In this document: one piece after another, positions 1 through 12,600 of the stretch
How positions within the stretch are numbered: the first letter of the stretch is position 1
Layout: every line of letters starts with the position of its first letter
Source of the DNA: Physcomitrium patens
Taxonomy: Eukaryota > Streptophyta > Bryopsida > Funariales > Funariaceae
Assembly (NCBI RefSeq): GCF_000002425.4
Contig: NC_037265.1
Span: forward strand, 9,015,238-9,079,237
Direction: 5' to 3'
DNA length: 64,000 nt
Notes under the pieces: generated by a model
Database searches by the model: none
Told to the model about the DNA's origin: nothing
What the model saw: the letters and a program-made list of their open reading frames with translations, nothing else
Position numbers and translations under genes: made by a program

Positions 1-1531
1 CTTAGAAAAACTAGATATTGATACCCGAAGAGGGCCGGTTATGAACCAAGGTCGAAATCAGACCCTAAGGCACAAAACCGAGTCTCGATGACGACTCCAA
101 GACTCTTTGGTAGATTGGAGAGTGGGATTGGAGACAAGGTTGGATAGGGTTTCTATGGGCGTTGATATTGGGTGATTTGGAGTTGATATGAATTTGTAAG
201 AGCTTTGCAAAGTTGAGTTTTTTTTCGGATGATTTGCAAAGTTGAGTTTTATAGATTTCATGCAATCTACTAGTTGGATTGGAGTAAAATTTGTATGAGA
301 GGATATAAGACTTGTTTTCCTATGTCCATGAGAAATTTGAAACCAATCGAACGGCACAAAGAAGAGAAATTGACTCTAGAAGGTTGGCAACAAGATTGGA
401 GAAGGAGGCCGGCTAATACCCGAACACATTTTTGAGGTTTTTGTCAATTTGGTAACTCCGATCCTTTTCAAATTTTTTTTGCTTGTTTTGAACTTGATTT
501 TTAAGAAGTATGCAAATTTTTAATTGAGATCAACGGTTTATTCATTAGATATTGAGGTTGAAATCTGTCATTGGAATTACTAGGATTTGAATTAGGATTT
601 GGCTAGGGTTCGATTTAGGATTTGGATTAGGGTTTGGATTAGAGTTTGGATTAGGGTTAAAGATTTGATTAGGATTTGATTTAGGATTTGATTTAAGGTT
701 TGGTTTAGGATTTAGGATTTGGATTAGAGTTTAGGGTTGGATTAGGGTTTGAATTAGGATTTGAATTAGGATTTAGGATTTGATTAGGATTTGGATTAGG
801 ATTTGGATTAGGATTTAGAATTTGGTTAGGGTTCGATTTAGGGTTTGGATTAGAGTTTGGACTAGGATTTGGTTAGGGTTTGATTTAATGTTTAGTTTAG
901 GATTTAGGATTTGGATTAGAGTTTAAGGTTAGATTAGGATTTGGATTAGGATTTAGATTAGGATTTTGGATTTGATTAGGATTTGATTTAGGGTTTAGAT
1001 TAGGATTTTGTTAGGATTTGATTTAATGTTTGATTTAGGGTTTAGGGTTGGATTAGGGTTTGGTTTAGGGTTTGATTTAAGGTTTGGTTTAGGGTTTAGG
1101 GTTTGGAATAGGGTTTAATTTAAGATTTATTTAAGATTTGACTTAGGGTTTAGGGTTTGGAATAGGGTTTAATTTAAGATTTATTTAGGATTTGACTTAG
1201 GGTTTAGGAATTATTAGGGTTTAAGATTTAATTAGGTTTGGTCTAAAGTTGAGTGAAATTCAATAGGATTTTAACTAGAATTAAATTAAGGTTGAATTGA
1301 CATATATTTGAGTAAAATTTGTGATCATTCTAATATTTCTTTAAGAATTTTATTGTTTGTTTGAAATTTCTTTGAGTTGTTTTGAATTTGATTACATTTG
1401 TTTACCATCATTATAGTCTAATTAGAGCATTGTTAGTATTCTATTTAGGATTTTGTTATCGAAATTTCTATTCTTCCTTCTACAGCCAAGTGCTTGGAGC
1501 ATTCTCAAGCAAGACTTCACACATTACGACA
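1..1531 (+). mobile_element. Element A 5' LTR (left end outside window)
   Basis: This is the right part of a long LTR. It starts in the middle of the repeat (the same text recurs at about 7,840) and ends near 1,531, directly before a primer-binding site. Compared with the 3' LTR it lacks a block of roughly 220 bp near position 240 (present at about 8,070-8,290) and its GGATTTGGATTAGG-type array has a different length. The repeat pair, the PBS after it and a gag start at 1,627 identify it as the 5' LTR of a plus-strand element. About 550 bp of the LTR should lie to the left of the window. Confidence 0.85.
585..1250 (+). repeat. TTTAGG-like degenerate minisatellite in A 5' LTR
   Basis: A run of about 650 bp made of short variants of GGATTTGGATTA, GGGTTTAGGG and GGTTTGATTTA. 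Some places read as two consecutive TTTAGGG units, the plant-type telomere repeat, but most units are 5-7 bp variants and no long pure tract exists. The same array sits at the same place in the 3' LTR, so it belongs to the element and is not a telomere. Strongly G-rich on the plus (sense) strand. Confidence 0.85.
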
Positions 1532-1535
1532 TATT

Positions 1536-1555
1536 TGGTGAATCCGACGTGAAAC
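1536..1555 (+). other. Primer-binding site of A, tRNA-Trp type
   Basis: TGGTGAATCCGACGTGAAAC lies 4 bases after the LTR end. Its reverse complement ends TTCACGTCGGATTCACCA, one mismatch from the 3' end of land-plant tRNA-Trp as I remember it (TTCACGTCGGGTTCACCA). The corresponding sites of C1, C2 and C3 differ from that tRNA by one or two bases. The identification of the tRNA is from memory. Confidence 0.7.
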
Positions 1556-1626
1556 GCTTGAGGTAGAAGGAATTTATTATTATTTTTTATTATTTATTTG
1601 AATTTTAAAGAAGGAATTAAAGGAGA

Positions 1627-4044
1627 ATGGAAGGAGGCAATTTGGATAGTGCTTCAAGTGGAGTTGGAAGAAGAACTTCATTTGGAGGACAAGGTATGCA
1701 TTTTGATCCTAACTCCACAAGCATGTTTGAAGCCTTAACCTTATTCATGCAATAAGAAGAGCAACAGGTTAAAGATCGCAAAGAGAGTATGGCTAACAAA
1801 GCATTACAAGCGGTCATGGACAAGATCGATCAATTTGAAGGAAAGGATATTATAAAATATTTAAGATGTTATGTAAAGAAAATAGAATTGAAGCGTATTT
1901 CAGAAAGTGAGATGGTTCAATTATTTGAATTAGCCTTTGCACGAGAGATAAGAAATCAAGTTAAGTTTCTTATTCAACACTTTGGAGGTTCATGGGAGAA
2001 ATTTTCTCAAGCTTTGAAGGATGAGTTTTTCTTAGAAGATAGTGATAGGGTTACAAAAAGGTCTTTTTTTGAATGGATTGAAAAGCCAAAAAAGGATCTT
2101 CTAGCAATAGAATTATTAAGGGAGTTTAAAAAGTAATATTCTTCTTTATCAAAGAAAGAAAGACAGTTATTGGATCCAAGTAAGGTGGAGCTCTTTCTTC
2201 AAGCAGCTAATGGAAAGTTGCAAGAGAAGTTGGAATTCATGCTTGAAGATAAAGAAGAAGATGAAGGATTGACAACAAATTGGGAAAGGGTAGAGGATGC
2301 TGTAAGGACGACGACAAAAAGAGAAAAGAGAAAAGATATGGGAGGTGATCAAAGACCATTACAACCATCTAAGATAAAGGTGTCTAGTATCCATCCAACA
2401 TCTTTAATTCAACCTTCAATGGCTACATCAAAGAAAGAAGAAACAAGAATTGATGAAATCATACGTGGAATGAGAGATTTGTAAATAAAATTTGTAAAAC
2501 TTGAAGAGAAAGATCAATCATCAAGAATATCAACAAAACAAAGACCAAGGTCAATGGAGGGTGTAGTACATAGATGCATGTGGTGTGACAGCATAGATCA
2601 CTCGAGGAGGGAATGTGAAGAATTTACAGAGGCATTACGTAAAGGAGTTATTTTTTTTAAAGATGGTATGATACACTCAAAAGAAAATGGAAAAAAATTG
2701 GAAAAAAATTTTGATAAAGGAAGAATGAAGTTATTTATTGGAGATACTTTTAAAGTGCAGACAATCTCAAGCAATGAAGCATCAACATATTGGATAGAAG
2801 CAGATCCTAGTAGATGTTTAAGTATAAACCTTGAGTTTCCAATAGAATCTAGTTCTTTGTGGACAAGTGCAATGAGGTATGCTGAAAGGAGAAATTTTAC
2901 TAGAGATGATTTGAAATGGGTTAGTAATAATATTTGATAAATTACTGGGTGGGATGATCCAGTAGATAGACTATCTGTACATGCTCATATTGCAAGGAGT
3001 CAATATGAAGCATTAATAAAAGAAAAACGAAGAAGAGATGAAAATAATGAAGGGCCCTCAAAAAGAATTACAAGGAGAAAAAAAACATGACAACAAAAGA
3101 ATTCTATATATGAAGAGACAATGCAGAGTATTTCTACAAAAGAGAGGGAAATTAGAAAAAAAAAAAAATCAAAGGCTCTTGCTTATAAATTACAATCAGA
3201 TATTGAAGCAGCTATAGATTTGAAGAAGGTATTGGAGGAGCGGATTTTAAGTGGAAAGGTTGAATTCATAATTGGTGAAATTCTAAGAATTGTAAAGCAT
3301 GAGTTTTATGAAATTATTATTGATACAATAAAGAGAAAATGACAATCTATAGGAGACTCTATGACATCAAATACACAAGGAACAAGAGCAATGGAAAGAA
3401 ATGAAGATGAAAAAGATGAAATACAAAATTTTGGAGATGTCTTGTGAGTAAGGTTTGCAGAAAAAGAAGATGTCATTCAAGCTTCTAGCCATTATTGTAG
3501 AAGTCATTGGGCAAGGGCTACAACGGAGATTTTAATAAAATTGGGAAATTTAGAAGAACTTGTTGTTGCATTAATTGATCATGGTTTTGACATCAATTTG
3601 ATGTCAAAGGAATTATATAACAAGGAAAAATGGCCTATTGATAATGAACATGAGTGGATGATAAGAGCTGCGAATAATTCAAAGGGAGATTTGTATGGAG
3701 CATGTCCAAATATCAAAGTGACAATTGGAGATGTTATTCATGAACAAAATTCCTTTGTGCAAGACATGTCTACATACCCTATTATATTGGGACAACCATA
3801 TATTATTTCCACACGAATGGAAACAAAAGTAATGGATGATGGTTCAGCTTATGCAAGAATAAGAAGCTAAGATGGGATGAAAGCAGTTCAATTTTTAACT
3901 GTTTGTACTAATCATGAGAGAAATTATGATAAGTTGAGAGAGAAACCAATATCAAATGAGAAATTTGAAGACCTTGAGGATTTTACCACACACCATTGTA
4001 AGGCGCGGTTGCAATGGATTAGAAAAAGAAATGCTCCCGCTTAA
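1627..4044 (+). pseudogene. gag-pro: Element A gag-protease, decayed
   Basis: One reading frame can be followed from the ATG at 1,627 through capsid, nucleocapsid and protease to a stop at 4,042-4,044. It is broken by in-frame stops at about 1,753, 2,134, 2,482, 2,935, 3,088 and 3,868. The N-terminal gag matches the intact-looking C2 gag (KALQAVMDKIDQF, SWEKFSQALKDEFFLED). The nucleocapsid has a CCHC knuckle near 2,575-2,616 (C-x2-C-x4-H-x4-C, starting CMWC). The protease core near 3,577 reads DHG instead of the usual DSG or DTG, followed by INLMSKELY and the later ILGQPYI. Gag and protease being in one frame is a family trait seen also in C1 and C2. The element cannot make these proteins in its present state. 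Confidence 0.8.
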
Positions 4045-7000
4045 TTTAGAAAAAGAATTGTTATCTACCGGACTTATTAGAATGATACAAGATTGTGTAT
4101 TGACTTTTAAGACTATTGACAAAATGAAAAAGAGGGAAAAATGTTATATTAAAAATATAGAGAAAAATTTGAAAGAAAATGGAGAATTGGTTGAAAATGA
4201 ATTTATTTCAAGAACATATGAAGAAGTAGGTTTTGCAGATACTATGGGGGAATTAAATTATCTATTATAATGTAGGTTATAAGTAGAGAATAGAGTTATT
4301 AATGTATGTTCTAAATAATTTTATGATGAAATTCAAGGATTTAAAGAAAATTTAAGTCGTCAAGAGGTATATGTTGAAACTAAGTATAAATCAGTAGGAA
4401 AGAAGGTCAAACCAATGGCTTTGCCACTACCATGTGATTGTGAAGAAATGATAAGTGGAGCATCGACACAACCAAATCTAAGAGATCTAAGGAAGATAGG
4501 GCATAAATTTACGAATGTTACATTAGATGGGTTAAATATTGGAGGTGATGGATTTTTGACAAAATGTGAAGAAAAATGTTTTAGGGATATGCTTTCACGT
4601 CATGGAAAAGCTTTTGCATTTGAAGCACATGAAATTGGATGTGTTGATCCAAATATTGTAGCACCCATGGTTATTTTTTATTATTCCTCATGAGCCATGG
4701 AATTTGCGACCAATTCCAGTACCAAAAGCGCATTTATCTAAGTTAGTAGATTTACTCAATGAAAAGATTAAAATGGGAATTTTGAAACCATCTATAGCAC
4801 CTTATTCTAATCGATGGTTTATAGTGCCAAAGAAAAATAGAACAATGAGATTTATACAAGATATGCAACCCGTAAATAAAGTGACTATTAGAAATATGGG
4901 TTCAAGTCCAATTGTGGATGAATTTGCAGAAGCATTTGCTGGAAGAGCTATCTACTCAATGGGTGATCTTTATTCAGGTTATGATCAATTCCAATTGGCA
5001 ATACAAAGTAGGGATTTGACAACTATGAAGACACCGTTAGGATTGATTAGAATGTGCACATTACCACAAGGGGCTACAAATTTTATAGCACATATGATGA
5101 ATGGAATGCATAAGGTATTAAGAGATTTTATTTCAAGAATAACAATGCCTTTTTTGGATGATGTACCTATTAAGAGATGTGAAGAAGAAAGAAAGGATGA
5201 AACTTTAGATTCAAAGGGATGTAGGAAGTTTGAGGCAGATCGTATTGAAGATTGTGAGAAGATTTTGAAAAGATTGGAAGAAGTTCATTTAACCTTATCG
5301 GGGATAAAATCAATATTTGGAGTAAAAGAAATTTTGGTGGTAGGACACATATGTGGTTCATATGGACGTAAGCCAAGTATAGAAAAGATTGATATTATTA
5401 AAAAGATGAAAGAATGTACAAATACAATGGAAGTGAGAAGATTTTTAGGAGCATGTATTTTCTATCATATATGGATACCTCACTTTGCACATATAGCAGA
5501 TCCATTATATAAGTTGTTAAGAAAGAATCAAAAATTTCAATGGAAAGAAGAACAACGGAAAGCTATGGAAAAATTGAAAGAACTTCTTTCTTCATCTCCA
5601 ACTTTGAAGAAAGTAAATTATGAAGGTGGAAGGCCAGTGGTATTAACAGTTGATGCAAGTCCAATTGAAATAGGTTGGACGGTTGGAAAAGATGATGAAC
5701 AAAGAAATAGATATGTAGTAAGATTTGGAGCAAAGGTATTGAATTCTAGGCAAAGGACATATGCGCAAATCAAAAGAGAATTATGGGGTATAGTAATAGA
5801 TATGAAAAATGAAAAAGAGTACTTGATTGGAGCATCAGTAGTTATAGAAACAGATTGTCTACCTTTGTTAGGCATGATTACAAGTTGTTCAATTCCTGAT
5901 ATTGCTATGTTGAGGTGGATAGCATATATCAAATCTATGAATCCTGAATTTAAACATATTGCAGGGAAAGAAAATTCAGTTGCAGATATATTATCGAGAG
6001 CAAGATATAATGATGAAAAAAAGATGATTAATTTAGAAGATGATGTGGATACAAAATTTTATACCAATGCGTTATCAAAGGAAAAGGGTGTATGTTTTAA
6101 TATACCATTAGAAGCATTTTTAAGAAATTTATATAAAAATGAATGGAAAGATGTTGGAGAGTATTTGAGCACATTAAAATGACAAAAAGATTGGACAGAT
6201 CAAGAATTTAAGAAAATTCATAAGAAAGCCTATGGATATTTTTTACATGATGGATATTTATGGAAGCATCCAAAAAAGAGAGGAGAAGTACTACAAAGGG
6301 TAATATGTGGTTTAGAAGTTCAACAAAAGTTTATTAAAGAATTTCATAAAAATTTATGGGTAGGGCATCGAGGTATTTGGACAACATTCACTAAGTCAAA
6401 GGAAAAATATTGGTGGAAGGAAATGTACAAAGACATAGCAAAATCTGTAGAATCTTGTGAGACTTGCTAAGTATATTCAAATATTGGACATCAAGATGGG
6501 TTACATCCAACATACCCTTTGGCTTTACATTACAAATGAGTGGTGGATTTAGTGGCAATGCCTATGGGACTTGGACAAATGAAGTATTTGGTACTTGCAC
6601 GAGAAGATTTATCAAATATGGTTGAAGGACGAGCATTAAGAACAAAGGATACTAAAGGTGTATGTCGATTTCTATTAGAAGAAGTTATTTGTCACTATGG
6701 TTGTATTGAAAAAATTAAGGCATATAGAGGTGAATTGAATGGAAAGGAAGCATGAAAATTCTTTAATAGGATAGGAATTAAGCTTTCTTTAACAACTGCA
6801 TATAATCCAGAAGGTAATGGTAAAAGTGAGCGTGGGCATTCACCTATTGTTAAGGCATTAGTAAAGGCATGCAATGGAAAAGCACATGAATGGCCTAGAC
6901 TACTACCATTTGTACTATGGGCAGATCGTATAACTTATAGTTCGGTAACAGGTTATATGCCTTCTGAATTAGTATATGGTCAAAAACCAGTAATACCAAT

Positions 7001-7520
7001 AGAAGATGTGGTACCTACATAGGGTGTATTGCCTTGGAAGAATGATCTCAATAGAGAAGAACTTTTAGCATTATGGATTCAGGAAGTAGAAAGAAGACCC
7101 AATAATATTGAAATATCAATAAAAAATTTGAAAGAAGCAAGGGAAAAGAATAAAAAAAGATTTGATAAAAAACATCAATTATGACCCAAGGCTATTGAAG
7201 ATAGTAATTGGATATTAGTTTATAATAGTAGCTTAGACAATCAACACAATACAATGAAGAAGTTTGCAAAGAGATGGTTTGGACCTTATATTGTCAAAAG
7301 GGCACACAACAATGGAACATATTCATTACAAGAACTTGATGGTACAGAATTGAAGGTACCCATAACAGGCAAACGAATCAAGTTATTTAAACAAAGAGAT
7401 GAAGGCATTTGTTTTGATGAAGAACAAACTCAAATACAAGATATTGAGATTGGAATAGAAGAGCATATTGAAGATCAAGAATTGTACCAAGATGAAGAAC
7501 ATTCTACATCAACATATTGA
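3956..7520 (+). pseudogene. pol: Element A pol (RT, RNase H, integrase), decayed
   Basis: The segment 3,956-4,693 holds the pre-RT leader and RT start in one frame. After a frameshift near 4,690 the rest runs in a second frame to 7,520. RT has RFIQDMQPVN, GDLYSGYDQFQL and the catalytic box FLDD near 5,151-5,162 (F in place of the usual Y). RNase H follows with TVDAS (about 5,650), ETDCLPLLGM and the VADILSR motif. Integrase has an HHCC finger (about 6,340-6,470) followed at once by a TAA codon. The first catalytic Asp (VVDL) is present at 6,540, but the second, expected in TDRGEL, reads AYRGEL. The Glu is kept in GKSERGH. The C-terminus carries a KRWFGPY (GPF/Y-type) module and an acidic tail, with no chromodomain. 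Several stops (6,180, 6,468, 6,537, 6,753, 7,021, 7,183) make it nonfunctional. Confidence 0.85.
3978..3984 (+). other. GGATTTT heptamer at end of A protease
   Basis: In the protease frame this reads G GAT TTT, a pattern known to support -1 ribosomal frameshifting in some RNA viruses. It stands at the place where the RT-bearing frame takes over in A, C1, C2 and relic E. In A itself a nearby one-base change now leaves the RT leader in +1 rather than -1, so here it is a fossil. Confidence 0.5.
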
Positions 7521-7550
7521 AGAATCGTTGGTGCATGCCGGAGGATGCAC

Positions 7551-7568
7551 AGATTCAGGGGGGGTGGA
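7551..7568 (+). other. Polypurine tract of A
   Basis: CAGATTCAGGGGGGGTGGA precedes the 3' LTR start TGTTGTGATG. The G-run plus GTGGA also precedes the LTR in C1, C2 and E (there GAGGGGGTGGA or GAGGGTAGA), so this is the plus-strand primer site. Confidence 0.75.
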
Positions 7569-9693
7569 TGTTGTGATGTAACATGATTAATAGGTGAAAG
7601 AGTGTAGAGATTATTATAATTTAAGAGATCTTAGTTCAAAGTATTAGAACAAATTATCTTAGAAATATAGTTAATAGCCAAAGGGGTAGAAAAATTAAAA
7701 GGTATCAATGCTGCCTTTTAGAAAGGTAACTTCTACTTACTTTGTAGTACCATAAGTAAGGCAAATCAAAGTATATTGGAAAAATAAATGATATAGGAAT
7801 CTTTAGAAGAAAGTTAAGAGTAAATTCAGGAAAAAATTACTTAGAAAAACTAGATATTGATACCCGGAGAGGGCCGGTTATGAACCAGGGTCGAAATCAG
7901 ACCCTGAGGCACAAAACTGAGTCTCGACGACGACTCCGGGACTCTTTGGCAGATCGGAGAGTAGGGTTTGAGAGAAGATTGGATAGGGTTTCTATGGGCG
8001 TTGATTTTGGATGATTTGGAGTTGATATGAATTTGTAAGAGCTTTGCAAAGTTGAGTTTTTTTTGGATGACTTGGGTTTTATGAAACAAAATATGGTTTA
8101 TGTTTTGAGTGATTTCGAGAGTTTTGTTGCAGATCTATGGGTGAATTTTTTGGGTTCATGGTTATAGTTGTGTTGAATACATGTTGTGAATTTGAGCTTG
8201 ATCTAACAGTTGAACTGAGAGATATTGAGGTTTAAGTGAGTCAAGGTCTCAGAAAGTAGAATTTTAGGTCTAGTGAGGGTTTTTAAGATTTCATGCAATC
8301 TACTAGTTGGATTGGAGTAAAACTTGTGTGAGAGGATATAAGACTTGTTTTGCTATGTCCATGAGAAATTTGAAACCAATCGAACGGCACAAAGAAGAGA
8401 AATTGACTCTAGAAGGTTGGCAACAAGATTGGAGAAGGAGGCCGGCTAACACCCGAACACATTTTTGAGGTTTTCGTCAATTTGGTAACTCCGATCCTTT
8501 TCAAAATTTTTTTGCTTGTTTTGAATTTGATTTTTAAGAAGTGTGCAAATTTTGAATTGAAATCAACAGTTTATTCATTAGATATTGAGGTTGAAATCTA
8601 TCATAGGAATTACTAGGATTTGGATTAGGGTTTGGCTAGGATTCGGTTTAGGGTTTGGATTAGGATTTGGATTAGGGTTTGAATTAGGATTTAGGATTTG
8701 GATTAAGGTTTGATTTAGGGTTTAGGATTTGGATTAGAGTTTAGGATTGGATCAAGATTTGGAATAAGATTAGGATTAGGGTTTAGGGTTTGATTAGGAT
8801 TTGGTTAGGGTTTGATTTAAGATTTGGTTTAGGATTTAGGATTTGGATTAGAATTTAGGATTGGATTAGGATTTGAATTAGGATTTGGATTAGGATTTAG
8901 GTTTTGATTAGGGTTTGAATTAGAATTTAGATTAGGATTTAGGATTTGGTTAGGGTTTGATTTAGGGTTTGGATTAGGGTGTGGATTAGGATTTGGTTAG
9001 GGTTTGATTTAAGATTTGGTTTAGGATTTAGGATATGGATTAGAGTTTAGAATTGGATTAGGATTTGGATTAGGGTTTGGATTAGGGTTTAGGGTTTAGT
9101 TAGAGTTTGATTTAGGGTTTGGAGTAGAGTTTGATTTAAGGTTTGGTTTAGGGTTTAGGATTTGAATTAGAGTTTAGGGTTGGATCAGCGTTTGGATTAG
9201 GATTTAGATTAGGGTTTAGAATTTGATTAGGATTTGATTTAAGGTTTGATTTAGGATTTAGGATTGGATTAGGATTTGGTTTAGGGTTTGATTTAGGATT
9301 TTGTTTAGGATTTAGGGTTTGAAATAGGGTTTAATTTAAGATTTGTTTAGGATTTGACTTAGGGTTTAGGAATTATTAGGGTTTAAGATTTAATTAGGTT
9401 TGGTTTAAAGTTGAGTGAAATTCAATAGGGTTTTAACTAGAATTAAATTAAGGTTGAATTGACATATATTTGAGTAAAATTTGTGATCATTCTAATATTT
9501 CTTTAAGAATTTTATTGTTTGTTTGAAATTTCTTTGAGTTGTTTTGAATTTGATTACGTTTGTTTACCATCATTATAGTCTAATTAGAGCATTGTTAGTA
9601 TTCTATTTAGGATTTTGTTATCGCAATTTCTATTCTTCCTTCTTTAGTGAGGTGCTTGGAGCATTCTCAAGCAAGACTTGACACATTACAACA
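7569..9693 (+). mobile_element. Element A 3' LTR
   Basis: About 2.1 kb, from TGTTGTGATG to CATTACAACA, so it has the usual TG...CA ends. It aligns with 1-1,531 over its right three quarters. It includes a G-rich array (about 8,610-9,400) and the conserved LTR end (GTGCTTGGAGCATTCTCAAGC). It is followed directly by the protease part of an older chromovirus, so A inserted there; the other flank is outside the window and the target duplication cannot be checked. Confidence 0.85.
8610..9400 (+). repeat. TTTAGG-like minisatellite in A 3' LTR
   Basis: Same degenerate G-rich array as in the 5' LTR, but with a different number and order of units. This suggests slippage or unequal exchange between the LTRs since insertion. 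Weaker, AT-drifted traces are visible in the old solo LTRs near 26.8, 28.6 and 31.0 kb. Confidence 0.8.
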
Positions 9694-12600
9694 ATGATAA
9701 ATGTTATTTTGGGACCTAAACATCACAAAGTCTCTGCCTCGCTAGATTCAAGAGCCTCAACATGTTTCTTAGATGAAGAATTTGCTAAAAGACATAGCAT
9801 ATTTTTAGTGAAGAAAACTAAAGCTATTCATGTAGAAGTGATAGATAGTCGTCTGTTGTTTTCAGGAGATGTTACTTATAAAACCCTTCCTATAGAAGTA
9901 GCAACTAATAGTCATAGTAACTTTGTAATATTTAATATCATTAGATCTCTTTCTAATCTAATCATTTTAGATTTATCATGGCTAAAAAAATATAATCCTA
10001 AAATAGATTAAACTTCTCGTAGTCTTAAATTTTTTGAAAGTATAACTAAGAGCGTAGTTAATCAAGTAGAAAGTCATAAGTCTTGTATAATTAAACCTAT
10101 ATTTGTAGGTACAAGAGCTTTCTTGCATGCTGCAAAAGAAGGGTCACCTTGTGTTATTTATGCCACACCTGTTTCTACTGATTAAAAGACTTCAAGTGGC
10201 ATTTCAAGCTAATATCAAGATTTTCAAGATGTATTTGAGAAGAAGAATGCGAATACTCTTCCAGAACATCATTCCTATGACTGTTCAATTGACCTTCAAG
10301 AAAGAGCACAATTGCCATTTGGATCAATCTACAATTTATCTCAAAATGAGTTGGCTAAATTCAAGGAGTATATTCCAAATCTCTAGTAGAAGCTCCAATT
10401 TTATTTGTGAAGAAAATAGACTGATCATTGTGGATGTGTGTCAATTATCAAGGACTCAACAAAATCACTATGAAAAATAGGTACCCGCTACCTTTCATAT
10501 CTAGACTCCTTGATCAATTGAATTAAGCTAAGATCTATACAAAAATAGATCTATGGGGAGCATAAAATTTGGTACGCATCAATAAAGGAGATGAATCGAA
10601 GACTACATTTTGAACAAGGTATGGACATTTTGAATACAATGTCATGCCTTTTAGACTTACAAATGCACTAGCAGCATTCCAACATCTAATGAATGATGTC
10701 TTTCGGGAGTTTTTAGATGATTTTATTGTTTGTTACCTAGACAACATCTTAATCTATTCTAAGAATATAGAAGAACATGAACTTCATGTTCGTCATGTAT
10801 TACAAAAACTAAGAGATGCAAGACTCTATGCCAAGATAGAAAAGTGTGTATTTCATACTACTCAAGTTGACTTCTTAGGATACATCATATCAAATGATGG
10901 ACTTATGATGGATCCTAAGAAAGTTCAAACTATTATGGATTGGAAGATCTCAAAAACGGAAAGAGATGTCCAATGCTTTTTAGGATTTGCCAACTACTAT
11001 CAGATCTTCATTAAAGACTTCTCTCAAGTTGCAGCTCCACTTACACATTTGATTTGTAAAGACAAACTTCAATGGAATCAAGAAGTAGAAGTAGCATTTG
11101 AAGCTTTGAAGATAACCTTTGTTTTTGCACCAATCTTGTATTACGTTGATTTTTTCTAAGCTATTTTTTATGAAAACAGACGCAATAGACTTTGCTTTGG
11201 TTGCCATATTATCACCAACAAGAATAGATGATAAACTTCATCCAATAGCTTTTCATTCCAAAAACTTTTTAGCAGTCGAGATCAACTATAAGATCCATGG
11301 TAAAGAACTTCTTACAATCATGGATTTGTTTCAAGAATGGCGCCATTATCTAAAAGGTGCTTCTAGCCCAGTCACAATATATACGGATCACAAGAATCTT
11401 GAATATTTTATGTTAGCACGTATTTTGAATTTTTGCTAAGCTTGTTGGAGTATATCTTTGTTGAGATTCGAATTCAAGATCACTTATCGACTAGAAAAAT
11501 AACAAGGTTTGTCAGATGTACTCTCTAGACGATCTTACCTTGCATCAAAGGAAGAAAATGTTGCTTTTGATCAACAACAGACAGTTCTTTTGAAGCCAGA
11601 GCATCTTCATCTTCGAGCAATAAAATCAACACTAAATGTTGATTCAACTTTCATTAAGCAAGTTCAGTCAAGTATGTCTTTTAATCCTCTTATTCATGAT
11701 ATTAAGGAAAATCCTTCAAAGTCTCATGATACTTCCAAGTTTGAATTCAAGAAGAATCTACTATATTTTGAAAGACGCCTATATATTCTAAAAGATGAAG
11801 CTCGATTATGTGTTCTTCAAGCTTGTCATGACTTTCCAGCAGCAGGACATTTTGGGTACAATAAAACTTTGGAACTAATATCCAAGGACTTTTGGTGGCC
11901 TCAAATGTGGAAAGCAATCAAAGATTTTGTACAAACTTGTAATGTTTGCTTGAGATCAAAAACTCCTCGTCATCAACCTTATAGACTTCTTTAGCCATTA
12001 TTCATTCCAAAACAACCATGGTCTTATGTTTCTATAGATTTCATCATGGATCTTCCAATCTCAAGTTCTTATAACTCCATATTCGTGATAGTAGACTGTT
12101 TTACCAAGATGGCACATTTTGTTCCATGTACAAAATCTATCACATGTCAAGAAACATCTAAGCTCTTTCTTGACAATATCTATCGCTATCATGGATTATC
12201 CAAGGATATTATATTAGATAGGAGAACTCAATTTGTATCAAGATTTTGGCAAACTCTTTTCAAGATTCTAAAAGTGGATATAAAACTATCTTTGGCATTC
12301 CATCTTCAAATTGATGGACAAATGAAGCGTGTTAATCAAGTTTTGGAGCAGTATTTAAGATATACCATTAATTACTAACAAGATGATTGGACAACTCTTT
12401 TGCCATTGGTAGAGTTTACTTACAATAACATTGTACATTCTTCTATAAAATAAACACCTTTCTTTGCAATTATGGTTATCATCCATGACTTGATACTTTT
12501 GACTTTTCAAAAGTTGATAATCGTACTACAAAAGATTTGGTAATTCATTTGTCAAAGCTACATGCAACGATAAAGGTACAATTAAAAGAAGCTCAAGAAC

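Noticed and set aside
585..1250. Interstitial telomere or chromosome-end fusion
   Set aside because: The repeats are degenerate, sit inside both LTRs of one element and recur in solo LTRs, so they belong to the element.
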